A program made the translations under genes and the position numbers. The notes under the pieces were generated by a model that saw only the letters and a program-made list of their open reading frames with translations, was not told the DNA's origin and made no database searches. From CAYTLW01 sp964438735 (GTDB lineage Bacteria; Myxococcota_A; UBA9042), in assembly GCA_964438735.1 (NCBI GenBank), contig CAYTLW010000007.1, positions 54,360 through 118,359 of the forward strand: a DNA stretch of 64,000 nt, in the 5' to 3' direction. Below are positions 36,706 through 48,993 of the stretch, one piece after another. Numbering within the stretch: position 1 is the stretch's first letter; every line of letters starts with the position of its first letter.

Positions 36706-37761
36706 ATGAGAGCGAAACCAGGCCGACTCTTGCCCCTGCTGCTGGCAGCGCTGGTGGCGTGCGGTGGGACTGAGGAGCACGCGGCGGACGACGTTGACGC
36801 AGGGGATGGCGGGCTGGTTTCCGATGCGGTGTTGGACGCCACGTCCGCGCCCGAGACCGGGTCCGTGCCCGATACCGTGACCGTGCCCGAGACGGCGTCC
36901 GCGCCCGACTCCGCGCCCGACACCGCCCAGCCCTTCCCCGGCCCCACCGCCGACAACTGCATCAAGGACGTCACCGCCGGCAAACACACCTACGACTGCG
37001 ATGGCCTGGTCTTCAACGTCGCCCTGCCACCTGCCTGCCTGACCGCCGCCTGCGCCCTGGTCTTCGACGTACACGGCCTGACCATGAGCGCCCAGATGCA
37101 GGAGAAGAACACGGCAATGGCCGCCCTGGCCGGCAAGTACAACGCCATCGTCGTGCAGCCCAACGCCAAGCCGGCCCCGCCCATGTCCAGTTGGAGCCCA
37201 TCCGATGACGGCAAGGTGCTCGCCTTCCTCAATCGGATGCGCAAGGTCTTCCACACCGACGACAAGCGGATCCACTTCACCGGCTTCTCACAAGGCGGCG
37301 ACATGACCTGGCGGATGCTCTGCAAACACGCCGGTCTGTTCGCCTCGGTGGCGCCAGCGGCGTTCTCCAGTGGCTGTTTCATCGGCGGCGACAAGCCGTC
37401 TGTGACCGTGCCGCTGCTCTATATGCATGGCAACAAGGACGTCCTGCAGCCCCTGTCGGGCGCCGACAAGATGCGCCAGGCCATCATCACAGCCTGGAAG
37501 TTGGGTGCTCCGAGCACGGTGTCGGCGGACAACAAGCACGAGTGGACCCGTCGCAAGGCGCCGGACGGTACGGTGGTGGAGTTCATCGGCCACAACTACA
37601 GCGCCGCTTCGCCCGTGTTGGGTGGTCATTGTTATCCCGGCAGCTCCGATCTGCAGCCGTCTGCGCCCGGCCAGTTGATGGGTTATGGCTGCGTCGGCAA
37701 GAGCGCCTTTGCCTGGGGTGAAGCGGTGATGACATTCTTTGCTGCACACCCCAAGCAGTAG
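36706..37761 (+). CDS. Alpha/beta-hydrolase lipoprotein (PHB depolymerase / LpqC-like esterase)
   Basis: A protein of 351 residues. The signal peptide ends at Cys19 (LVAC); residues 20-80 are a Pro/Thr/Asp linker (VPDTVTVPET). The catalytic domain shows the oxyanion region FDVHGLTMSAQ, nucleophile S195 in GFSQGGDM, D245 in MHGNKDVLQP and H308 in LGGHCYPG. This is the layout of polyhydroxybutyrate depolymerases and feruloyl-esterase-like LpqC proteins. The substrate is unknown. GAGG precedes the ATG; the 32-nt gap to the previous lipoprotein gene suggests one transcript. Confidence 0.85.
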   Translation: MRAKPGRLLPLLLAALVACGGTEEHAADDVDAGDGGLVSDAVLDATSAPETGSVPDTVTVPETASAPDSAPDTAQPFPGPTADNCIKDVTAGKHTYDCDGLVFNVALPPACLTAACALVFDVHGLTMSAQMQEKNTAMAALAGKYNAIVVQPNAKPAPPMSSWSPSDDGKVLAFLNRMRKVFHTDDKRIHFTGFSQGGDMTWRMLCKHAGLFASVAPAAFSSGCFIGGDKPSVTVPLLYMHGNKDVLQPLSGADKMRQAIITAWKLGAPSTVSADNKHEWTRRKAPDGTVVEFIGHNYSAASPVLGGHCYPGSSDLQPSAPGQLMGYGCVGKSAFAWGEAVMTFFAAHPKQ

Positions 37762-37800
37762 ACCTGCCAGCCAGGCAGTCAACCTGTCAGCGCGGTTCGG

Positions 37801-37829
37801 TTGTCCGACCCCACCGCCAGCGCTATCCT
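37801..37829 (+). promoter_or_regulatory. Promoter upstream of the CTDC-SUMF1 lipoprotein
   Basis: TTGTCC (37801-37806), 17-nt spacer, TATCCT (37824-37829), about 25 nt before the ATG at 37855. The -35 is identical to those at 34487 and 54110. Confidence 0.45.
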
Positions 37830-37854
37830 GCCCTGGCAGCTTCGGGGGGAGGCG

Positions 37855-40626
<2,772 letters not shown>

Positions 40627-40648
40627 TTCCCGAACCGCGCTCGTGTCG

Positions 40649-42496
40649 ATGCCCCTATGGCGCTCGATTCGCCGCGTACGACAGCCCCTGCTCTTGAGTG
40701 GACTCGTCGTGCTGGCGCTGTTGGCGTCTGGTTGCAGTCGATGTTCGGAAGACCGCAAGGCGAAGAAGACCGCCGCCGCCAAGGCCGACAAGAAGGCCAG
40801 CGCGAAGGCGACCGCCGCCAAGAAGAAGCCGGCCCCCAACGTGGTGGAGAAAGTGCCGCATCCCGACTTTCCCACCGCGGCCATGGCTCGCACCGACGAC
40901 ATCTTCCTGCTGGAGGAGCCCGACCGCGGGCCGCTGGTGACGCAATTCAGCCTGCCTGCCACGGGTGCGCTGCAGTGGACCACGCACGGCTGGTGCGAGC
41001 TCGACTACGACGACGTGATCTGTGGCGCGGCGATCCCCGACGATGAGCGCGTGCGTGCCCACTGGCGAATCGGTCGGCGGGCAGAACGCCTGCTCATCGC
41101 CACCCGCCGATTCGGCCCTCGGGTGGACGAGACCATCTACTTCGACCGCGCCGCGAACGGCCAGGTTATCCGCATCATGGTGCTCAACCGGTACGAGTCG
41201 CTCTACAAGGCGCGCTACTTCGACGCCGGTGGCGAGCGCTACACAAGTCGCAAGGCCACCGGCGCCAATGCGTTGGGTGGCTGCGGCCAGATGCAGCTGG
41301 AGCGCGACAAGGAGGGCAAGGTCCAGGCGGTCACCTGCTTGCAGTGGTCCGGCGCGCCCATGGTCGATGCCAATGGGGTCACCATCACCCGCCTGACGCG
41401 CGGCGAGCACGGCTTGATCCGCAAGCGCGAACGCCTCGATCGCGACCGCAAGCCTGTCGACGGTCACGACGGCGTGCATCGCCTGGTCTACGAGCGCGAC
41501 CCCCAGGGTCGCGTGGTGCGCCGCCGGGCGTTCGACAAGGCGGGCTTTCCGGTGCTCTCCCAGTCCGACGGTTGCCACGGCCTGAGCCAGCGCTGGGGGC
41601 CGCGCGGCTTGATGCATCGACGCACCTGTTTGGACGCCGAAGAGCGGCCCACCAAAGACAAGGACGGCAGCTGTCGGCACGAATTCGAGTACGACGGTCG
41701 CGGCTGCCTGGTGGGCAAGCAATACCTCAAGCCGGGCGCGTCACGCGGGTCCTGTCGGCGCAAACACAAGCGACATGACTACGTGGTCGACCATCGCTGT
41801 GCGCGCCAGTCCAAGATCTGTCGCAACGGCAAGGGCGACCGCGACGCCTGCGGCATGAAGGAGCCCGCGGAGATGCGCTATAGCCGGGACGACCGCGGCC
41901 GTGTGGTGTCCATCAAGTACTTCGCCATCGATGAGCAGCCCGCCGGCGACGCTGCCTGTCGGTCCTTCGAGACCCGCAAGACCTGGGATGAGCGCGGCCG
42001 CTTGCTGACCGTGGGCTACCACGGCCCCGACGGCGGCCCGGTGGAGTGCGCCCGCACCGGCTACCAGGGCCTGCGCTACGAGCGAGATGATGCCGATCGG
42101 GTGATCCGACAGAGATTTGTGGCCGTGGACGGCACGCCCGGCACCAACCTGGGCTGCGCCGTGCGGCACTTCCGCCACGACAACTACGATCACGTGGTCG
42201 AGACCCGCAATCACGGCATCGACGGCAAACTGGTCGACGTGCTGGGACTGGCCATCAAGCGCTACCTCTACGACGAGGGGCATCGCGACTTCGCCAAGTT
42301 GCTCTTCGACGTTGACGATCGCCCGGCCCGCTACACAGGTTGCTTCACCGGCCAGCAATGCCCCGGCCAGACCTGGCATGCCCTGCGCGTTCGTCGCACG
42401 GCCAATGGCAAGGTCGCCAGCAACGTCTATTTCGACCATGACGGCCAGCTGAAGGCGACGCTGGATTGCAGCAAGAAGCGCTGTTGGGGCGACTGA
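40649..42496 (+). CDS. Lipoprotein with YD/RHS-like repeats
   Basis: A protein of 615 residues from ATG 40649 (GTG 40643 is possible). Lipobox Cys29 (LLASGC), then a Lys/Ala-rich stretch (KKTAAAKADKK) unusual for a linker. The body contains scattered units of the form YERDPQGRVVRRRAFD, YDGRGCLVGKQYL, YSRDDRGRVVSIKYF and YERDDADRVIRQRFV, i.e. YD/RHS-type strands about 45-60 residues apart, each followed by D-G-P or D-E-Q turns. It is much shorter than RHS toxins and shows no C-terminal toxin domain. It starts 22 nt after the SUMF1 lipoprotein and is probably in the same transcript. Confidence 0.75.
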   Translation: MPLWRSIRRVRQPLLLSGLVVLALLASGCSRCSEDRKAKKTAAAKADKKASAKATAAKKKPAPNVVEKVPHPDFPTAAMARTDDIFLLEEPDRGPLVTQFSLPATGALQWTTHGWCELDYDDVICGAAIPDDERVRAHWRIGRRAERLLIATRRFGPRVDETIYFDRAANGQVIRIMVLNRYESLYKARYFDAGGERYTSRKATGANALGGCGQMQLERDKEGKVQAVTCLQWSGAPMVDANGVTITRLTRGEHGLIRKRERLDRDRKPVDGHDGVHRLVYERDPQGRVVRRRAFDKAGFPVLSQSDGCHGLSQRWGPRGLMHRRTCLDAEERPTKDKDGSCRHEFEYDGRGCLVGKQYLKPGASRGSCRRKHKRHDYVVDHRCARQSKICRNGKGDRDACGMKEPAEMRYSRDDRGRVVSIKYFAIDEQPAGDAACRSFETRKTWDERGRLLTVGYHGPDGGPVECARTGYQGLRYERDDADRVIRQRFVAVDGTPGTNLGCAVRHFRHDNYDHVVETRNHGIDGKLVDVLGLAIKRYLYDEGHRDFAKLLFDVDDRPARYTGCFTGQQCPGQTWHALRVRRTANGKVASNVYFDHDGQLKATLDCSKKRCWGD

Positions 42497-42505
42497 AGTC
42501 GCGGG

Positions 42506-43543
42506 CTACCCGTCCACCGTCGGGTCCGGCACCAGCGCCAGCGCCTGCGCTACCACGTCCACACCGGCCTCCGGGCGCACGCCAAATTCGCTCAGGTGGC
42601 GTCGCCAGCGTCGGCCACCATTCTGGCCGTGAAAGAGCATCAGCATGGGCCGCGTGATGGGATGCAGTCGCCCACCGGCGGCCAGTTGCTCCTCGATATA
42701 GGGCAGCATGGCCCGCACCGCGTCATGTCGGCTGGCGATGGGGTTGTCCTGGTCGTGGAAACAACGGTCCACATCGGCCATGATCCACGGGTTGTCCCAG
42801 GCCGCGCGGCCGACCATGACACCGTCCACGTGGGCCAGACGCTCTTGCGCCTGGGCCAGGCTGCGCACGCCGCCATTGCACTCGATGCGCAAGTCCGGCA
42901 GCTCGGCCTTGAGGCGTTGCACGTCGTCGTGGCGAAGCGGCGGGATGTTTCGGTTTTCCTTGGGGCTCAGGCCCTTCAACCAGGCCTTGCGGGCGTGCAC
43001 GATGAAACGGTCGCAGCCCGCCGCGGCCACCACCTGCACGAAGTGGCGCATGTCTTCGTAGCTGTCCAGGTCATCGAAGCCGATGCGATGTTTGACCCCC
43101 ACCGGCAGCGAACAGGCCGCCCGCATGGCCGCCACGCAGTCGGCGACCACTTGCGGATGACCCATCAGGCAGACGCCGAAGCGGGCCCGCTGGACCCGGT
43201 CGCTCGGGCAACCGACGTTGAGGTTCACCTCGTCGTAGCCCCGCTGCTCGGCCATCTGCGCACAGCGCGCCAGGGCCGCCGGGTCATCGCCGCCCAGCTG
43301 CAGCACCAGGGGTCGCTCGGCGCTCGAGTACGCCAGCAAGCGGTCCCGATCGCCATGGATCAAGGCGCCGGTGCTCACCATCTCGGTATAGAGCAGCGCC
43401 CGTCGACTCAGGGTCCGCAACATCATGCGGCAGTGCCGATCGGTGCGATCCATCATCGGCGCCACGCTCAGCGGCGCGGGCGTGGCCCGATCCCCCGCGG
43501 TGGTGGCGGCTCCGGTCGCGGCGGCGGCGGTTTGCGCGGTCAT
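42506..43543 (-). CDS. dusA: tRNA-dihydrouridine synthase DusA
   Basis: A protein of 345 residues from ATG 43543. A TIM-barrel FMN enzyme: PLSVAPMMDRTDRHCRM, YTEMVSTGALIHGD, NLNVGCPSDRVQRARFGVCLM with the catalytic Cys in FGVCLM, VGVKHRIGFDD, FIVHARKAWLKGLSPKENR, ECNGGV and GVMVGRAAWDNPW. The KAWLxGLSPKENR sequence is specific to DusA, which reduces uridines 20/20a in the tRNA D-loop with NADPH. An Ala/Thr-rich N-terminal stretch of about 25 residues is extra. It starts 8 nt after the stop of the upstream lipase-like gene and is probably translated by coupling. Confidence 0.93.
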   Translation of the reverse strand: MTAQTAAAATGAATTAGDRATPAPLSVAPMMDRTDRHCRMMLRTLSRRALLYTEMVSTGALIHGDRDRLLAYSSAERPLVLQLGGDDPAALARCAQMAEQRGYDEVNLNVGCPSDRVQRARFGVCLMGHPQVVADCVAAMRAACSLPVGVKHRIGFDDLDSYEDMRHFVQVVAAAGCDRFIVHARKAWLKGLSPKENRNIPPLRHDDVQRLKAELPDLRIECNGGVRSLAQAQERLAHVDGVMVGRAAWDNPWIMADVDRCFHDQDNPIASRHDAVRAMLPYIEEQLAAGGRLHPITRPMLMLFHGQNGGRRWRRHLSEFGVRPEAGVDVVAQALALVPDPTVDG

Positions 43544-43551
43544 GGAGTGGG

Positions 43552-45567
43552 CTACGGCTTGGCAAAGACGCAGGGCTTGCCGCTGCAGACGTCCTTGATC
43601 TCGCCGGTCTCGAAGAAGTGCACCATCTGCTCGCTGTGCACGTCCAGCTTGCGCGGCCAGCCATGGGGATCGCCGATGTTGTCGTTGGGGGGCTTGGTGC
43701 CCGGCGGCGGCCAGGGGTTGCCAAAGGCGTAGTTGACCAGGCCCGAACCGGTGTAGGGATAGGCCTGCTCTTCGATGCCCCATAGCGTCTTGCCGTAGTC
43801 CTTCATCACCTTGACGCCCAGGTCGCTGCGGGCGGTGATCTCGTTGGTCAGCAGCGCCACCTGCCAGTCGCCCTGGGCGGAGGTCAGCAACACGTGGTGG
43901 GCCGGTGTGCCGGCGAAAGGTTCCGCGGACATGTGCCGGTAGAAGCTCACCGGATCGACCTGGTCCCAGAGCACCTGGCCGGCGCCCAGCAACACGGCGC
44001 GGTCGACCGGGTTGGGATAGGTCGCGATGAGGACCGCATAGAAGGGGGCGAAGTCGACCGAGCGCTGCAACAGGGTCGAGTAATTCTGTCCGGGCACGCC
44101 AAGGTGGCCGCGGGTGACGTCGGTGCTCAGTGCCATGTAGGTGGCGCCGTAGATGCCGCCCTGGGAGATGCCGGTGTAGTAGAAGCGCTTCTTGTCGACC
44201 TTGACGCCCTTGGCCTTGATCTCGGCCAGCTGGTCGAAACGCTCACGCATGGCCCGACCCAACAGCAAGGAGTTGACCATGCCCTGGTGCAGGTGCTGGG
44301 GAATGATGGGGAAGAACGAGAAGTCGAAGATCATCTGGGTGATGGCCTTCTCTTGCGGCTCGGCCATGCCGGTCCAGTTGCAGGCGAAGAAGATCAGGTC
44401 GTGCTTGCTGGCGATCTTGGAATTGTGGCTGCCCTTGACCTGGCTGCCCTTGCCCAGCAGGCCGTGACCATACTGGGCGATGCCCTGGGCCTTGCCGGTG
44501 AGCGCGGCGTGGGGCACGCGGATCCAGAACTCGGGTTCGGTCCAGCCGTTCTGCGCCGGATTGCCGTCCGCACCCAGGTTGAGCAGGTAGCCGGTCTGGC
44601 CGCCGCCTACATCCACCTCTTTGACGAAGGAGGGCACCTTGAAGGTGCCTTGGATGGACAGCGCGATGTGCTCGTTGACGGGTTTGCCCGAGCCGTCGTC
44701 TTTGGCCAGATAGGTGTCGATCTTGTCGATCTTCATCTCCGGCCCCTTGTCGCCAACGATCTCCAACGCCTTGTCACGTACATAGAGCAGGTGACCATGC
44801 ATGGCCTTGCTGCTCGCCGTGGTGAAGTCCCAGGCCAGCTGCACATCGTTCCGGTCGATGTCTTCGCCTTCCAGGGCGGTGAAGATCTCGTCGAAGCCGG
44901 CCTGACGAGCCTCCAGATACGTGCCGTTCGTGGTGCAGTCGCGCAGGGCTTTGAACGCGTCACTGACGGCAAACGACTTGCCTTCCGTGTCGATCAGGTT
45001 GCGGTAGACGACCACGTAGCGGGTGGCCTCCTCCAGGAGTACCAGCGGCCGCATCATCAGGACCGTGTTCTCCGGCTTGAAGCCGCTGCTGTCGAGCTCG
45101 ACGAAATGGGGCACGCGGGTCACCTTCCCATCCTTGCCAAGGCGGAGCAGCAGGGTCGGGCTGTCGGCTTTGACCGATCGGCTCGGGTCGTTCTCCGAGG
45201 CCAGACCGGTCACGTCCACGCCGGGGAAGAGGGCCAGGATGGGGGTGCCGACGCCAAATCCGTCCATGGCTTCGAATGCCTCGCTCCAGGCATGTTTGCC
45301 AGCCTTGTTGGCCGCCAGCGTCGTCTTGCCCAGGGCCAGGCGGAGACCGCTATCGCGGCTGTCGTCGGCGACCAGGAAATGGCTGGATGGCCACGGCAGG
45401 GAGCAGTTCGCCGGCTGCAGCGGGTCGCAGTCGGGGGTCGGATCGTCCGCCGGGAGCTCCGGATTGCTGGTGCAGCTGGACGGCTTGTCGTCCTCCGGCT
45501 CCGAGCTGCAGGCGAACAGGCAGAGCGCGGCGGCAAGGGCCAGGGCGAGCGATCGGGATGCAATCAT
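43552..45567 (-). CDS. Lipase-like alpha/beta-hydrolase lipoprotein
   Basis: A protein of 671 residues. Two ATGs lie 6 nt apart (45573, 45567); GGAG spacing favours 45567. Lipobox Cys20 (LCLFAC). The N-terminal half resembles the bacterial virulence-factor lipase N-terminal domain (LPWPSSHFLVADDS, RYVVVYRNLID, AWDFTTAS). The hydrolase half shows GISQGGIYGATYMALS with the nucleophile Ser, and late Asp/His candidates in TSAQGDWQV and LDVHSEQMVHFF. Such proteins are common in deltaproteobacteria, but their substrates are not known. It lies 101 nt after the YafK-like gene and 8 nt before dusA. Confidence 0.8.
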   Translation of the reverse strand: MIASRSLALALAAALCLFACSSEPEDDKPSSCTSNPELPADDPTPDCDPLQPANCSLPWPSSHFLVADDSRDSGLRLALGKTTLAANKAGKHAWSEAFEAMDGFGVGTPILALFPGVDVTGLASENDPSRSVKADSPTLLLRLGKDGKVTRVPHFVELDSSGFKPENTVLMMRPLVLLEEATRYVVVYRNLIDTEGKSFAVSDAFKALRDCTTNGTYLEARQAGFDEIFTALEGEDIDRNDVQLAWDFTTASSKAMHGHLLYVRDKALEIVGDKGPEMKIDKIDTYLAKDDGSGKPVNEHIALSIQGTFKVPSFVKEVDVGGGQTGYLLNLGADGNPAQNGWTEPEFWIRVPHAALTGKAQGIAQYGHGLLGKGSQVKGSHNSKIASKHDLIFFACNWTGMAEPQEKAITQMIFDFSFFPIIPQHLHQGMVNSLLLGRAMRERFDQLAEIKAKGVKVDKKRFYYTGISQGGIYGATYMALSTDVTRGHLGVPGQNYSTLLQRSVDFAPFYAVLIATYPNPVDRAVLLGAGQVLWDQVDPVSFYRHMSAEPFAGTPAHHVLLTSAQGDWQVALLTNEITARSDLGVKVMKDYGKTLWGIEEQAYPYTGSGLVNYAFGNPWPPPGTKPPNDNIGDPHGWPRKLDVHSEQMVHFFETGEIKDVCSGKPCVFAKP

Positions 45568-45668
45568 GGACATTCTCCGGCGAAGGGCCGGGGGGTTGTA
45601 GCATCGATCTGGCGTCGGTGGCAGGGGCTTTTTTCAGCCGCGCGGGCGGTTCGCGCACCTGCTTTGAT

Positions 45669-46472
45669 TCACCTGGCGGGCGTGATCACGTAGCGCCGGT
45701 CGCGCACGCGCACCTTGGGCGGCTTGTGGCTCTTCTCGAAGGCGTCGTAGCCCTCCTTGAGATTGGCCCAGAAGGCCGCCTGTGCAGGGGTGGCATGCCT
45801 CTTCATGTTCGCCTTGGTCATTCGGAAGGGGAAGATGTGCATGGCGAACTTCCGCTGGCCGCCCTTCAAGGCGTCCTCCGCCATGGCGTAGATCTCGCGG
45901 ATCTTGTTGTCGGTCATGGCGAAGCAGCCCGCCGATACGCAGCTGCCGTGCACCATGATGGCGCTGCCGGTGCGACGATGCGCCCGGTCATAGCGATTGG
46001 GATAACCCACATTGAATGACAGGTGATAGCTGCTGTAGGGGTTCAGCTGTCGCCGGGCGACGCTGTAGAAGCCCTCCGGAGACTGGAAGTCGCCGCGCTT
46101 CAGCTTCGGTCCCAAGGTGCCGGAGTGATAGCAGATGGGCCACGTGCGGAAGTGTTCGTAACGAGCGCCTCGTTTGACCCAGACCTCGAGCTCCCTGGAC
46201 TGCTTGAAGACGCGCATGAAGATGGGCGCCTTGGCCTTGAAGCCCTTGGCCGTCAGCGCCTGGCGAAGGGAACGCCGGACCTTGTTCATGGTCGACTTCG
46301 GCGGTCCGCGGCGCACCGGCGGCGGCGCGTCATGGGGCAGGTGAGGCACATGTGCGTGATCCTCGTCGCTGTCCGATACCAACCACCAGGTCAGCCCGCC
46401 ACCCACCAGGGCGGCCACGACCAGGATGACGACCCAAAGACGCCAGCGGGGCTTCGAAGTCGGTTCGTTCAT
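45669..46472 (-). CDS. YafK/DpaA-type L,D-transpeptidase-fold enzyme
   Basis: A protein of 267 residues from ATG 46472 with GGGAG upstream. One N-terminal membrane helix (LWVVILVVAALVGGGLTWWLV, about 12-32), then a YkuD catalytic domain: TWPICYHSGTLGPKLKRGDFQSPEG, LNPYSSYHLSFNVGYPN, and H175/C183 in MVHGSCVSAGCFAM. This pattern is that of E. coli YafK (DpaA/LdtF), which cuts Braun lipoprotein off peptidoglycan rather than making 3-3 cross-links. It would act in the periplasm. It lies 31 nt after the caspase-SUMF1 gene, likely in one transcript. Confidence 0.88.
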   Translation of the reverse strand: MNEPTSKPRWRLWVVILVVAALVGGGLTWWLVSDSDEDHAHVPHLPHDAPPPVRRGPPKSTMNKVRRSLRQALTAKGFKAKAPIFMRVFKQSRELEVWVKRGARYEHFRTWPICYHSGTLGPKLKRGDFQSPEGFYSVARRQLNPYSSYHLSFNVGYPNRYDRAHRRTGSAIMVHGSCVSAGCFAMTDNKIREIYAMAEDALKGGQRKFAMHIFPFRMTKANMKRHATPAQAAFWANLKEGYDAFEKSHKPPKVRVRDRRYVITPAR

Positions 46473-46503
46473 GGCGGTCTCCCTGCCCTGGGATCTTGAT
46501 TCG

Positions 46504-48864
46504 CTACAACGATCGGGCCAGGCGCAGTCCCAGGTTGAAGAAGTGGGCGTCGCCGTGCAGGACGAATCGATTGGCTGCGCGGCAGTCGCGGGCGTCGTTG
46601 TACCAGCCGCCGCCACGGCTCACGCGTCGGGGCGCCCGGATGCTCGCCGGCGCGCCATAATCGCCCCTTCGCGGATCCCGTCGGCTCCAGACCCACTCCC
46701 AGACGTTGCCGATCATGTCGTGCAGCCCCCAGGCGTTCGCCTGCAACTTGCCGCCCGGGTTGGTGCCGCATGCCTCGATGTCCCCCCTGCGACCCTCCCA
46801 CTGAGAGCAGTCGCCGGCGCCGGCATAGGCCACGCCGTTGTGACCGCCGTGCCAGGCGATGGCATCCAATCCAGCCGCGGTGCGCCTGCCCTGGAGTTTC
46901 AACGGGCCGGCGTAGGTCGCGCTTGTCGTGCCCGCCCGCGCGGCGTACTCCCACTCCTCTTCAGTGGGTAACCGATAGCCGGTGCAGTCGATGCCGGCGA
47001 AGGTCGCGCTCCGACAGCGCAAGCCGCCCCCCATGACGTCGCCGCCGCAGTCCTTGAGCTGGTAGCAGGCGGTCAATCCGTCGCGCTCGGACATGGCGTT
47101 GCAGAAGGCGAGGGCGTCCCAGAATGTGACCTCCTCGACCGGGCAGCGCTCGCCACAGCCGTTGAATCCGGCGGGGTTGCGGCCCATCACCTGGCGCCAC
47201 AATGCCTGGCTGGTCTCCATGGTCTGGAGCAGGAAGGGGCGCCGGATCTGGACCTGCACGACGTGTTCGTCGGCGTCCCGCGGTCGCTCGCCCGGCGGTG
47301 TGCCCATGCGGAACGTGCCCGGCTCGATGCGCACCCAACCGCGCGGCACGCCGACCGCGAAACCGGCCACAGGCTCGCCCTTGTCCAGCGCTGCGATGGC
47401 GCCGCGGGCGGCGACCAACGCCGGTCGTTCGCCATCATTGGGGAACATGGCCACAAAGGCGGCCAGCGCCGCCCTGCGCTCCTCCTTGGGCGGATCGCGC
47501 AGGGCCAGCCACGCCGACAGCCGCGCCCGCTCCCGAGCCACGGCCTTGCCACGATCGCCGTGCACCGCATTGTGGCCGCGCCAACGGCGGCAGGCGATCT
47601 CGGTCTGGCCGCGGTACAGCGCTGCATCGGGCAGGATCGCCAGACCACACCAGGCCTTCTCCTTGGCGTCGGGCGAGGCGGTGGCCGACGCCTGCAGGTC
47701 AATGGCGGCCTGCAGCTTGCGCTCGACGGCCAGGTCGACGTCGGGATAGGTGGCCCGACGGGTGATCGCGATATCCGGGCCGATGGCCCCGCCCTGATGC
47801 GGCCTTAACAATCGGGTGGGGGTTGTTTTGGCGGGGTTCGTTTGAGCGTCGGCCGGCGGCGCTACGGCCGACGTCACGGCTTCTGCAGGGAGCACGGGCG
47901 GAGCGGGCCCCCCGGTGATCGGCGTATGACACCCTGGCCCGTCGCCAGCCGGATGGGTCAGGAAGACGAACTCGCCTTCGCCGCTGCGGCCACTCTGCGG
48001 ATGCTGCTGCGCGCCCCAGAGAAGCTGCGCCTGGCGGGCCACCTCGGGGCGCACGAAGGCGATGATCTCATCGGACGTGATCACGCAGTCCTGGTTGGAA
48101 TCGGCGGCGCCGTCCAGGGCCCGAAGCAGGAAGTGGGTGAACAGGCCGCGCGTGCCGCTCTCGTCGACCCACTCGTTGACCTGCTCACCCGCGCCGCCAC
48201 CGACCAGGGCAATGCGGGCGCGCCGGCTGGTGATCGCCTCCAGGTAGCGCTCCATCGCCGGCTTCAAGCCCGCCGCCCGAGTGCTCAGGGCGAGGCCGGA
48301 GTAGCAGGCGTCGGCCAGCAACATGACGTGCCGGGCTCGATAGCGACCAAACCAGCGCACCACCTCGGTCATGGCGACGCCGGTGGCCGCCGGTCGTTTG
48401 GGATCGCCGTCGGGCGGCATCAGGTAGCCCACCCGCGCGTCGCCTTCGCCCACCGAGACGCCGTGGCCGGCGAAGTAGACCAGCACGCGGTCATCGGGTC
48501 CTGCCAGGGCGTGCAATTCGTCGCCGAGCACACTGGCGATGCGTTGTCTGGAGGCCTGCGCGCCGAGCAACATGCGGACCTGGAAGCCGCGCTTGTTCAG
48601 CCGGCCAGCCAGCTCCCTGGCGTCGCTCTCGGCGGCGCGCAGTTTCGGCAGGTGGCTGTAGGTGTCGACGCCGACAACGACAGCCAGAGACCGACGGTAG
48701 AGCTGCATCTTGCGGGCCGGCGTCTCCGGCACGCCGGCGCCCAGCCAGAGGTGCACCGGTCGATCCGGCCCGGCATGACCACCGAAGAGGCGGCTGTCTT
48801 TCTGCTTGTTGCAGCCACCGCTGGCCAGCAGCAAAACGAACACCAGGAGCCATGACCAGCGCAT
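46504..48864 (-). CDS. Caspase-like (C14) lipoprotein with SUMF1 domain
   Basis: A protein of 786 residues from ATG 48864 (MRWSWLLVFVLLLASGGC, lipobox Cys18); upstream ATGs at 48909/48912 would add a non-signal extension. The C14 domain (about 55-300) has the His/Cys dyad H134 (YFAGHGVS) and C187 (LLADACYSG), so it appears active. A linker and a helical region (about 370-500) follow, then a SUMF1/FGE-like domain: WVRIEPGTFRMGTPPGE, RLPTEEEWEYAARAG, HDMIGNVWEWVWSRR, VSRGGGWYNDARDCRAANR. The FGE Cys pair is not evident. Bacterial caspase-SUMF1 fusions are known; here the lipobox places it outside the cytoplasm. It is co-directional with the YafK-like gene. Confidence 0.88.
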   Translation of the reverse strand: MRWSWLLVFVLLLASGGCNKQKDSRLFGGHAGPDRPVHLWLGAGVPETPARKMQLYRRSLAVVVGVDTYSHLPKLRAAESDARELAGRLNKRGFQVRMLLGAQASRQRIASVLGDELHALAGPDDRVLVYFAGHGVSVGEGDARVGYLMPPDGDPKRPAATGVAMTEVVRWFGRYRARHVMLLADACYSGLALSTRAAGLKPAMERYLEAITSRRARIALVGGGAGEQVNEWVDESGTRGLFTHFLLRALDGAADSNQDCVITSDEIIAFVRPEVARQAQLLWGAQQHPQSGRSGEGEFVFLTHPAGDGPGCHTPITGGPAPPVLPAEAVTSAVAPPADAQTNPAKTTPTRLLRPHQGGAIGPDIAITRRATYPDVDLAVERKLQAAIDLQASATASPDAKEKAWCGLAILPDAALYRGQTEIACRRWRGHNAVHGDRGKAVARERARLSAWLALRDPPKEERRAALAAFVAMFPNDGERPALVAARGAIAALDKGEPVAGFAVGVPRGWVRIEPGTFRMGTPPGERPRDADEHVVQVQIRRPFLLQTMETSQALWRQVMGRNPAGFNGCGERCPVEEVTFWDALAFCNAMSERDGLTACYQLKDCGGDVMGGGLRCRSATFAGIDCTGYRLPTEEEWEYAARAGTTSATYAGPLKLQGRRTAAGLDAIAWHGGHNGVAYAGAGDCSQWEGRRGDIEACGTNPGGKLQANAWGLHDMIGNVWEWVWSRRDPRRGDYGAPASIRAPRRVSRGGGWYNDARDCRAANRFVLHGDAHFFNLGLRLARSL

Positions 48865-48993
48865 GTGCGCGCCGGCCGCCTCCCGAGTTCGACTGTTCGC
48901 TGCCTCCATCACCTGGATGCTACCCCTGGCGCCCGTCGTGGAGAACCCCTGCCACAGCGACCTTGTTCCACCGAAGTTGTGTGGGGAGTTCGA

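Noticed and set aside
37764..37778. CTGCC-AGCCA-GGCAG stem after the hydrolase gene as terminator
   Set aside because: Only 5 bp and no T-run.
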